64,000 nucleotides of DNA from Tritrichomonas musculus (Eukaryota > Parabasalia > Tritrichomonadida > Tritrichomonadidae), in the NCBI GenBank assembly GCA_039105265.1, contig JAPFFF010000002.1, positions 8,432,001-8,496,000 on the forward strand, in the 5' to 3' direction. The notes under the pieces were generated by a model, which did no database searches, was not told the origin of the DNA, and saw nothing but the letters and a program-made list of their open reading frames with translations. Positions 1 to 9,400 of this stretch are shown here, in pieces; positions within the stretch are counted from its first letter, which is position 1, and the number at the start of each line of letters is the position of its first letter. Made by a program: the position numbers and the translations under genes.

Positions 1-204
1 CAATTTTAAAAAGTTGCTATAGTATTAATCTTTTTTTTAATTAAACATTTAATTTTTTAAAATCATTTAATTTTTTATTCTATTTATTGTCACAGGCAGA
101 AATTTAGTAAAATAATTGAATTAATAAGATACAATTGAAAATCGAGTGAAAGAATTTCAAATGAAACAATAAAAAACTTTCATGCCAATAGTTTTTTTTA
201 AAAT

Positions 205-385
205 AGCCTATTTAATTGTTGATATAAATCATTATCTTCATTTGGATAAAATCTTCCTCTTGCTGGAAAGTTAAAACATCACTTGTTTCAACAATATCAA
301 AAGATGGCTCAATATAATCATTTTTAATTAATAATTTATTCTTTTTTAGCTTCTGAATATAATCTTCATCATCAATGTAAAGCTG
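205..385 (-). pseudogene. Short degenerate coding remnant
   Basis: Read on the minus strand this stretch stays open for about 55 codons with a protein-like composition rich in Asp, Glu, Ile and Lys, ending near position 205. There is no start codon with a recognisable initiator and no family I can name. The first 528 bases otherwise hold only AT-rich sequence. It may be the tail of a dead gene or chance. Confidence 0.25.
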
Positions 386-528
386 AAATCTTTTTAAATT
401 TTAATAAGTTTTTTTTTTTAAATTCAAATGTTTTATAAACAAATTGAAACTCAGAGTGAGATAACTTTTGAGCAGAGTTATGTCATAGAAAGGATGAAAA
501 AATTATTACATACAATTGCATCCATTCT

Positions 529-726
529 GTGCAAATGCATAGAATAAAGACTCTTTGCTCGGCATGCAGTCAATCATCAGTTCAAAACTTATTTAATGGA
601 TTGCATTTAAAAAAAGCTCTACTCTTTTTATTAGAGCAAAGTGAATCGCAATATCCAAATGCATATTCTTTAATCGAGGTGACTGAAGAAGGAATTGTTA
701 TATTTTTCAATGAACGGCAGTTATAA
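529..726 (+). CDS. Small hypothetical ORF, 65 aa
   Basis: A 65-codon reading frame with a plausible composition (Cys-x-x-Cys near residue 10, then a leucine-rich helix and an acidic strand). No family is recognised and no TCA initiator lies close to its start. The bases after the stop, to about 840, can be read on in the same style with stops, so this may be one surviving piece of a longer dead gene. Treat it as doubtful. Confidence 0.25.
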   Translation: MQMHRIKTLCSACSQSSVQNLFNGLHLKKALLFLLEQSESQYPNAYSLIEVTEEGIVIFFNERQL

Positions 727-984
727 AAGCAATGACTTTCAATTATTCTAACTGATTGAGGGATATTTATTTCATTTAATGATAAGAAGCCATCAAATGA
801 ATGTTCTTCAATTATTTGAATATTTAAACAATAAGTTATTTAATTATACGCATTCATTCTTCACCTTGAAAATGGAAAATCAGGGCAAACTCTTTTTAAA
901 TGGCAATCATTCGATGTAAATTAAATTTTTTATTATTAAGAATTGCATTTCAAACTCTTTTTATTTAAAGAACTACTATTTTAT

Positions 985-1775
985 CAAAAATACAGAACGG
1001 TATTTAAGAAGAGAGTCATTCATCTTCATCTTGGCTAAGTTCTTTCTGATTTCCATTCTTTTCTTGCCTTCATTGAAGTTCTTGACTAAAACAGCAAGAC
1101 TTGAGTCCCAAAGTTCATTGTCTCCTTCGCGTGTGAATCACATTCTTTCATCACAGTAAGCATAAAGTTGCCTCATTTTGACGAGTTTCTTGATTCGACA
1201 AATTGGAGAAACGCCAGTGTGAGGAATTCCGTATTAAGCTCTGTAGAACAAGCAAAGTGTTCCAACTGCCTGAAGTAAAAACAATGAATATGCGATTGAC
1301 TTGAACTAGGGTGGAATGAAAAAGCTGAATGATTGACATTGTTGAGTATCGACATTATCAACAAAAGTGATTGCGAGTTCTGGTTTGGATTAAGAAAGAG
1401 AATCTTTGTAAATGTGTCCATTATAGTATTTGCCAACTGACGTTGCTGCTTCAAGCATGTGATAGTGAAGTGTAACATCAAATAATGCGATCAGGTCATC
1501 TGTTGAATAGATGCAATTCAATATCTTGACAAGATTGTTTGCTCATCTTGTTTGGTACTGTTTCTTTCAAGTAGTCAGGCATTACACTGATCTCTCTTTT
1601 TTCTGATTCAAAACTAATGTGTTTAACTGCATCAAGACCGAATCAATGTTGAATAGATGCAGAAAATAATGACTGAGCAACAATAACTGCAAGGTGATAA
1701 CAAGAAATGTTTGATTCAGAAACATATTCTAAATCATTATAGTCTTTTTCACCTGATATCATTTCATTCTTTTCT
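985..1775 (-). pseudogene. Degenerate gene of unknown family
   Basis: The minus strand across this span gives a chain of protein-like segments that hop between frames. One near 1640-1770 contains YNDLEYVSESNISCYHLAV. One near 1390-1500 contains a segment around YYNGHIYKDSLS. One near 1000-1200 contains a basic helix KKRMEIRKNLAKMK. Stops and frame changes separate them, at least four in all. I do not recognise the family. GC content is higher here than in true intergenic DNA nearby, which supports former coding sequence. Longer shadow frames in this span do not read as protein. Confidence 0.4.
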
Positions 1776-1864
1776 CAAATAACAAAATTTCAAGAAATTC
1801 CTTACGAATAAAATTCTGGAAAAAAAAAATCTTTCAAAAAGTGAAAAAAAAATTCAATTTGCAA

Positions 1865-3175
1865 ATGAACTATATAGATACATTAAGCCTTCAGCCTTGC
1901 ACTGTTGTCAATGTTCCTATTCAAACATATGATAAAGATTTCACATTTATTGTTAATGGAGAAGAAATCAAAACGAGTAGAATTATTTCTGATCTCTTAT
2001 CACCAATTATATGCCAAATACATTCAATTGATCCAACAGTAGATGTATTTATGATCAATACACAACAAAAAGGTAATTTTTTCCGTATTCTTGATTTAGT
2101 TAGTTTCCAAGATATTAATCTACCATCAAGTGAAGTTGAATTCATCACAGAAGTCATTGAAATTCTTGGAAATAAAAATATTAAATATCAAAAGGCAAAA
2201 GAAACCATCGAACTCACCATTGATAACGTTCTCAATCGTATAGCATTTCATGAGCGATTCAGCCTCTTTAACTCAAGCGTACTTATAACAGAAATTGAGT
2301 TTATCGCATCACATTTCTATGAACTCTGCACAAACCATGAAGACGAGTTTGAAATCCTTTCAAATGAAACTCTTTTACAAATTTTCAGCAACGATCATTT
2401 TCAATTGAATTCTGAAGATGAACTTTTGCACTTCATCAACAGGCTGTACAGCCGTGACAAGCGTTTTTCATTCATGTATGAAACGGTTCTCTTTACAAAT
2501 GTTACATCAGATGCAATGAGTGAGTTCCTTAGCATCTATGATCCCAATGACATAACTGTGGCCTCATGGATGGCTGTGTCAAAGCGACTTGAACGTGAAA
2601 TCGTAATGAATAGTGCGGATCAGCCTGAAACAAGATACAGAGAAAAGAAGCCGATCATCAATGGTCAATTATTTGACCATAAGTCTGGAAAAGAATTTCA
2701 TGGCATCATCAACCACCTCATTAGCGAATCAAACGGCAACATTGACAGTAAATTGGCCATCACATCATCGTCTCTTTTTGATTCTTTATATCAACCTCAG
2801 AATGTCACTTTATTTGACAGCGATGACCATTTTATTTCTCAAAATGAGCAAGGCAGCTGGATTTGCTTTGACTTCAAGGATCACAGAGTTGTTCCATCCG
2901 CCGTTACTATTAAGACTCGTAATGTGAGCCAAAACGATCACCAGCCTCGTAGCTGGGTTATTGAAGCTTCAAGCGACAACAATTCTTGGGAGATTCTCGA
3001 CCAAGAGGATGACTCGCCTCATTTGCATGGTGGAAATATCGTTCACACATTCGCTATGAATCGCCCAAATTCTAAAGAGTTTCAATACATCAGAATGCGT
3101 CAAACTGGGCCAAACTGGGAAGGAGAAAATTTTTTAATAGTGTGCTCATTTGAAATATATGGAAGATTAATCTAA
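1865..3175 (+). CDS. F5/8 type C (discoidin-like) domain protein, BTB/BACK-like N-terminus
   Basis: A 436-residue protein starting at the ATG at 1865. The frame is open a little further upstream but only through a GTG. Residues about 1-130 look like the divergent BTB-type module common in trichomonads (a region beginning YDKDFTFIVNGEEIKTSRII, with an SRIISDLLSP helix). Residues about 130-250 form helices like a BACK region. Residues about 275-436 match a galactose-binding-like F5/8C domain: GSWICFDFKDHRVVPSAVTI, then RSWVIEASSDNNSWEILDQ, then YIRMRQTGPNW and a final FEIYGRL strand. There is no signal peptide or membrane segment, so it is likely cytoplasmic. The F5/8C fold usually binds ligands such as carbohydrates or phospholipids; the ligand here is unknown. 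The gene is intact and ends 607 bases before tRNA-Glu. Confidence 0.8.
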   Translation: MNYIDTLSLQPCTVVNVPIQTYDKDFTFIVNGEEIKTSRIISDLLSPIICQIHSIDPTVDVFMINTQQKGNFFRILDLVSFQDINLPSSEVEFITEVIEILGNKNIKYQKAKETIELTIDNVLNRIAFHERFSLFNSSVLITEIEFIASHFYELCTNHEDEFEILSNETLLQIFSNDHFQLNSEDELLHFINRLYSRDKRFSFMYETVLFTNVTSDAMSEFLSIYDPNDITVASWMAVSKRLEREIVMNSADQPETRYREKKPIINGQLFDHKSGKEFHGIINHLISESNGNIDSKLAITSSSLFDSLYQPQNVTLFDSDDHFISQNEQGSWICFDFKDHRVVPSAVTIKTRNVSQNDHQPRSWVIEASSDNNSWEILDQEDDSPHLHGGNIVHTFAMNRPNSKEFQYIRMRQTGPNWEGENFLIVCSFEIYGRLI

Positions 3176-3782
3176 ACATAAAAGCATTAAAACTTTTATA
3201 ATCTTATGATCTAATTTTATGAATTGATATAAATGAATTATCTTTTAATAAATCATTTTTTGGTATCTTTATGGATATGTGTTTCCAACAGTCAGTGAAA
3301 TATAATTTGAGAATACAAGTTCTGGAAGGTAGCAATATCTTGATTTTATTCTCATGCACTCGTTCAATCGAACAAATAATATTTCAAAAATTAAATATTT
3401 TCCTGATCCGAATAGGATATAATTAATTTTTGAAATATTATTTAATATATAATTGTTATACAAAATATTATATTAAAGATTTTTCCTTAATATATCTTAA
3501 GACATCGAAATATAAAATCATTTAAAATTGTATAAAAATAGATAATAATTCACAATAAATTCGAGTAATACAAATAATATAGAGACTAATATATGAAGCT
3601 GAATTAAAGGTTTTTAATTAATAAGTTAATATTGATATATTCTTAAAATCGATTCCTTTTTTGACATTTCAAAAAAAAAAAAAAAATCTATTCAAATCTT
3701 TGCTCTTAAAAATCACCTTCTAAATGAGTTTTTGAACAATTTTAATTTATTAGTATTTTATTAGCATTTGTTTGAAATGTAA
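3176..3782. other. AT-rich intergenic region
   Basis: Between the F5/8C gene and tRNA-Glu I see no convincing coding sequence. The 64-codon minus-strand frame at 3269-3463 has the composition of random AT-rich DNA. A run of about 16 A residues lies near 3670. Confidence 0.6.
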
Positions 3783-3854
3783 TCCGACATCGTTCAGCGG
3801 TTAGGATACGTGGTTTTCATCCACGGGATCGGGGTTCGACTCCCCGTGTCGGAA
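3783..3854 (+). tRNA. tRNA-Glu (anticodon TTC)
   Basis: A 72-base cloverleaf. Acceptor arm TCCGACA pairs fully with TGTCGGA, with discriminator A. The D arm carries AGCGGTTAGGA as in other eukaryotic tRNA-Glu genes. The anticodon stem GTGG/CCAC encloses the TTC anticodon, and the T arm GGGG-TTCGACT-CCCC is perfect. A T run follows within 10 bases, as expected of a Pol III terminator. No intron. Confidence 0.95.
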
Positions 3855-4057
3855 ACTTTATTTTTAACTTTATTCTTTTTAAAACTAGTTATATTTTTTA
3901 TTACATCTATAATGATTTTCATTCATTTTATGAAAGATTTTGATTAATAAAGAATTTTTCTTTCATGAAAAAAATTCTGAACAGATATATATTATATGTT
4001 TTGATTTTTCAAAAATCATTATTAATAAAGTAACATTTAATTCAAAATTTTATCAAA

Positions 4058-5130
4058 ATGATAGATACTAATAAAAAATGTGGTTCAACGTTATTTTTTA
4101 CCAATAAAAAGGCACAAAATAATTTTTTCATAGATTCAAAAAATAATAATATTCAAGCCTCTTCAATTCAGAATGAAGGATCGCTTAATATTTTCACTGA
4201 TGAAATAAAAAGCTTCATATCATGCATTAGCAGCCCAATCAATGGAAGTAAAGAAGAGTGGAATATAATTAAGTATTCATTGATTGGATACATCATAAAA
4301 AAAAGATCTGTACAATGCTTGGATATATTTATAGTTCAGGCGAATTTATTAACAAAGATATCAATAAAGCTATTTATCATTTGACATTTTCTGCTAATCA
4401 TAATGCAAAAGCTCAATTTTATTTAGGAGGCATTTATTATGATGGAAAATTAGTTGAAAAAGATGTCAATAAATTTATGTTCTATTTCACTCTTTCAGCA
4501 AATCAAAATTATTCAGATGCTCAATTGAATGTTGGAAGTATATACTATTTAGGTGAATATGTCAAAAGAGATGTTAATAAAGCAATTTATTATTTAACTC
4601 TCTCAGCAAAACAAAATAATTCAATTGCACAATTATGTCTTGGTAATATTTATCACAGAGGTGAATATGTCACAAGAGATGTTAATAAAGCAATTTATTA
4701 TTTAACTCTCTCAGCAAATCAAAATAATATAAATGCACAATATTATTTAGGTGAAATTAATTTATTTGGTCAGTATATTCCAAAAGATATGGATAGAGCT
4801 ATTTATTATTTCACTCTTGCTGCAAATAAAGGTCATGATGATTCACAATTTTATCTTGGATTAATTTACGACAAAGGTTGGAATGAAGTGAAATCAGATA
4901 TCAACAAATCTATGCATTATTTGACACTCTCTGCCAATCAAAACAATCAAGCAGCATGTTATGTCCTTGGTTTAATATATTTAAATGGAAAGTTTTTCAA
5001 AATAGATATTCAAAAAGCAATTTATTATTTCACTCGATCGGCTGATCAAAACAATAAATATGCTCAGTATCGTCTCGGATGCATTTATCTAGAAAATAAA
5101 CATATTTCATCTTTTGGAGAAAAAATATGA
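4058..5130 (+). pseudogene. Sel1-repeat protein, kinase-less remnant of a Sel1-kinase gene
   Basis: Two overlapping frames make one damaged gene. 4058-4384 starts at an ATG and encodes an N-terminal segment (ending near EEWNIIKYSLIGYIIKKR) that resembles the N-terminus of the large Sel1-kinase at 56 kb (VWELIIPCISGYLIKKS). From 4315 the other frame carries about seven Sel1 repeats of 36 residues with the pattern AQxxLGxIYxxGxYVxxDVNKAIYYLTLSANQN. The kinase domain that should lie between them is absent, and a frame change occurs where it would have been. The C-terminus also stops short of the conserved tail of its relatives. Sel1 repeats form alpha-alpha superhelices for protein-protein binding. 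Either the frameshift kills the gene, or the downstream part is made alone as a small adaptor. Confidence 0.65.
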
Positions 5131-5163
5131 ATATTCGAAGAGAGTAATACCATTAATTCTCTC

Positions 5164-5409
5164 CAATTTGGTTATTCACCTTCTGCTTGGTCAAATAAAT
5201 ATATGAACTGAGAAAGGATGCTAGTAATCTGCGCTATTTCAACAATATTGAAAGATCTTGCAATCATTGTAATTACTGGTAATTTATATTTGGATAAGAT
5301 TAACAAAAATAGGCTGGTAGTATCCATCAATTATATTTGCATCTATTTCATCATCCGGAATGTTTCCAATTAGACCAATGATAATGCATGTTTCATTATC
5401 TTCACTCAT
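5164..5409 (-). pseudogene. Small degenerate gene of unknown family
   Basis: On the minus strand an ATG at 5409 opens a 41-codon acidic peptide (MSEDNETCIIIGLIGN...). Near position 5290 the protein-like reading moves to another frame (VITMIARSFNIVEIAQITS) and ends near 5164. Together they look like an 80-residue protein with one frameshift. No family is recognised. The rest of 5131-5642 is AT-rich and shows nothing else. Confidence 0.3.
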
Positions 5410-5631
5410 TTATTAAAAACTTAACCTCAAATGACAGTCCATTATTTTTTCTCTCAATTTATATGACAAATAAATATTAATTTTCAATTTTCAACTTTTT
5501 CAGAGAAATTTATTTAAATAGTATCTATCTTTTAGAAAACGTTTATTGCCATTTTCTTTGTTCTTACTTTATGTTTTTCAAAAATATATATTGATAAAAT
5601 TAAATTTATTATAACATATAAAAAAATAATA

Positions 5632-5638
5632 TCATTAT
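5632..5638 (+). promoter_or_regulatory. Initiator-like element of the P-loop NTPase gene
   Basis: TCATTAT lies 11 bases before the ATG at 5643. It matches the trichomonad initiator TCA-pyrimidine-(T/A), in which transcription starts at the A and the leader is only a few bases long. It supports the chosen start. Confidence 0.5.
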
Positions 5639-5642
5639 TTGA

Positions 5643-6148
5643 ATGTTTAAAAAGGCTATTGTCATTGGTCCACCTGGAGCCGGAAAAAGCACATTTTCAA
5701 GAGCACTAAGAGATTTAACCCAATTGCCTCTCTTTTATTTGGACATGATCGCTTTTAAATCTGATGGATCTGAAATTTCAAAAGATGAATTTGATACAAA
5801 ATTGAATGAAATCTTAAAACTAAAAGAGTGGATTATTGATGGAACTTACTTGAGGACGCTTGAATTACGTATAAAGGAAAGTGATATAATTTTTTTCTTG
5901 GATTTTCCCATTGAGCTATGTCTTTTAAGTGCCGAACTACGAATTGGGCAAGAAAGAGAAGATTTGCCCTGGGAAGCAACAGAATTCGATGATGAATTTA
6001 AACAATATATCATTAATTTTCCAAAAGATAAGCTTCCAAAAGTTTATGATTTGCTCAATAATTACAAATGTACTAAAAAATTGTTACTTTTAAATCAAGA
6101 AACGAATCAGATGAATTTTTGAAAAATTTTTCGCAAAATATTATATAA
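5643..6148 (+). CDS. P-loop NTPase, adenylate-kinase/topology-modulation-like, late frameshift
   Basis: An intact N-terminus with Walker A GPPGAGKST at residues 9-17, an LFYLDMIAFK strand typical of bacterial DNA topology modulation/FlaR-type P-loop proteins, an IIDGTYLRT segment, and a DIIFFLDFP strand that fits the Walker B position. The frame as it stands stops at 6122 (159 aa) after an ill-fitting end. From about 6090 a neighbouring frame reads LKSRNESDEFLKNFSQNII and stops at 6148, the kind of ending this family has. A single missing base in the T/A run at 6088-6094 would explain it. The family is mainly bacterial, so lateral acquisition is likely (inference). The substrate is unknown; small-molecule or nucleotide phosphorylation is possible. 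Confidence 0.75.
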
Positions 6149-6442
6149 TTAATATACAAGGAAAAAAAGTTTTAAATAAAATAGAAATAATTTTATTAAA
6201 TACTGTTATTTAATTATGAGTGAATGTTCTTATTTCTGGTGGAACCGATCTGATTGATTTCAAATTATTAACTCGAAAATTGATCAAGGCAATCAATATT
6301 TAGTTAAAAAGGCAGAAAATCGCTTTTTAAACATAAAAAATATCAATTCTTATTTCTTTTATTTAAAATAATATATGATATCAAAAATTATTTAACTAAT
6401 GAGAAATACCTGAAGTTATAAGCCCTTTTATTTAAGTATTGC

Positions 6443-9400
6443 TTATATTTCAATACCAAAACCTTCATAAAACAATTCATTAATGGATTTTTGTCTTGCT
6501 TTTATATTGGTTTTAGTTTTTTCAATGGAAATTCTACCAAATAAAATTGAGTAAGGTGGGGTGTACAGGATGTTTTTCATTAAATTCATTATTTTTCTGA
6601 TTTCATCAATAAAAATAGCTTGCGTTTTTTTATTCTTGATAATGAAATCAATTAAAACATCTGGTGATTCAAAAATAATTCTATCTTCAGCCAAGTTTGC
6701 TTGTGCATTGCCGTTAAAATTATATTGTTTTTTAAATTCATCTAAAAATGATTTGTTCTTCAAAATGTTGGCAACATTATCTGTAACAGTTGAACCATCA
6801 TGCTTTCCAATAGCCTCTTTCACATTCAAAGAATTTTCTTTTTCCTGAACTTCATTTATTTCTTTTGGTTTCTTTTTATAATTTCCAATTGAATCTATTT
6901 CTTCGATTTCATTGTCCAACATCGATTTAATATCACTATTCAAGTGAGGTTGGTTTTTCAGGTCAAATAATGGAGAATTTAAAATATAAGACAAAAGATA
7001 TGAAAAAGAGTTTTTTGTTATATTTTGATCATATTGAAAATGAAAAGGATATGAAACATCATCTTTAGAGTTTAATTTTTGGAATACTTTACTGAAATAT
7101 TTTTTGGCTTCTTCGTAATTTGGCTGCATGAAATAATAATAAAAAAGTTTGAGGTTAGTATAGCAAATAACGAATATTTTTGAAATTACAAGTCTTTTAT
7201 CATTATGTTTATAATTATGATGCATTAAAGGTTCATTTTCATGATTAGATGCTTTGATATAATATTCAATTGATTCTTTATCTTTATTATTTTTCTCATA
7301 AAAGTAACCAAGATTGTATTCAGCAAGTGCAAAATTATGCTCTGAGGCTCTTTTATACATGTATTCGGCATCTTCAATTTTATTTAAAAAAAATTGATTA
7401 AATAAACCAAAATTGTTCTGCCCAAACGGATATTCGCTAAGTGCAGCTATTTTTACAAATTCACTTGCATATTCGACATTATTTAAATTCAATAAAAAAA
7501 TTAAACCAATGTCATTAATTGCACGATATTGAAGCTTGTTATATCGATAATTGAATGCTATAAGATTTTCAGAGGTATTATTAAATAATTCTAAATCGTC
7601 TTTTAATTGATAACATTTTGTTAAATTCATTATACCTTTCAAAATATCTGATTTGACAACTTCGCCGTTTAAATAAATTTCACCCAAATAAAATAAAGCG
7701 GTTGCATTATATAATTGAGCTGATAATTCATAATATTTTATGGCCTTTTGATAATTTTGTTCAACACCAAGGCCTTTATAATAAAGAGAGCCTAGTTTTA
7801 CATACGCATCTGAGTTGTTTTGATTGGCAGATAATTCATAATAATCTTTTGCTTTTACAAAATCTTTTTTAACACCATTTCCATTAAAATAAAGATCACC
7901 TAATAATAGTAATGCATTTGGATTTAATTTTTTAGCTGATATTTCCAAATATTCTTTAGCTTTTAAATAATTTGTTTCTATTCCATGACCATAGTAATAC
8001 ATATTTCCAAGGCAAAAAAATGCTTCTGAATTATCTAATTCAGCTGCCATTTCAAAGTAATGTTTAGCTTTTGAATAGTCTCTTGTAACTTCAATATCAC
8101 TTTCATAAATCCTTCCTAAATTGATTAAAGCATTTGAATTATTTTGCTTTGCTGCTATATCATAATATTTAATTGCATTTGTAATATCTCGTTTGACACC
8201 AAAACCATATTGATACATATGGCCTAAAAAAAGGCAAGCAATTGGTTGTTTATCATAAACTAATTCTAAATAATATTTGCTTTTTGATTGGTCCGTTTCA
8301 ACTCCATATCCAGCATAATAACAAATTCCTAAAAAAAGAATAGAATCTGAATGATTTTGTTTTGCACCTATTTCAAAAAATTGTTTTGCTTTTGAATGAT
8401 CTTTTTTAACTCCAAATCCAAAAAAATAAAAACATCCCAAAATAAAAATAGCACTTATATCATTGAGCATTGCTGCTTTTTCAAAATAATGCCTGGATAC
8501 ATCATATTCTTGTTTTACTCCATATCCATATAAATAAATTTTCCCTAAAAAAACCAAACCACTTGGATTGTTTAATTCAGCTGATAACTCGTAGTATTTT
8601 ATTGCTGTTATGTAATCACGTTCAACTCCATAACCTTGAAAATAGAGATTTCCCAAATTTAAAAAAGCATCAGAATATTTCATTTTCGCTGATAACTCGT
8701 AATATTCTTTTGATTTCAAATAGTTTTGATCAACACCTAATCCTTTCTCATAAAAAAATCCAAGATTAAAATTGGCAATCGGATCATTTTCTTTAGAAGC
8801 AAGTTCATAATATTTTCTAGCTTTCACAAAATCTTGTGGACCATCTTTTCCATCTCTATACATATTTCCTAAGCTAATGATTGCTGTTAAATTGTTTTCA
8901 TTGGCTGCTGATTCATAATATTTTTTTGCTTTAGAAAAGTTTTGAATGCCTCCAATGCCATGATAATAAATATTGCCTAATTCAACCAAAGCTCGTGTAT
9001 TTTTTAAATTTGCTACAAATTCATAAATTTGTCGTGCTTTTATTTGATTTTGTTTAACATAAATTCCTTTCATATATAGTTTAGCTAAGTTTAAAAGTGG
9101 AGTCAAATCTATATTTGGTCGGACGAATGATAAGTATAAAAAACGATATAAAAAAACGTTGCTTGGACATTCTAAACTATCTTTTTGTATCATAATACTT
9201 TCATGTATAAATTGAACTGTTAATTGTCTGTTTATTTTGGTTGAAAATTCATTAAAATAATCTTTTAGATATACTAATGAATTCACTTCAAATATAATGA
9301 GATTTTTAATGTCTTCATTTGTTGGCCTATCTTCTGGTTCTGAAAAAGTACACATTTCATAAACATCTTCAAACATATCCCAAAGATTCGTCATTGATGG

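Noticed and set aside
1173-1481. 102-codon minus-strand frame in the first 2 kb
   Set aside because: Its reading is only partly protein-like; the neighbouring frames fit better, so it is listed as part of a degenerate gene and not as a CDS.
7700-9100. Regularly spaced repeats that might suggest a CRISPR array
   Set aside because: They are diverged 108 bp coding units of Sel1 repeats on the minus strand, not short identical repeats with unique spacers.
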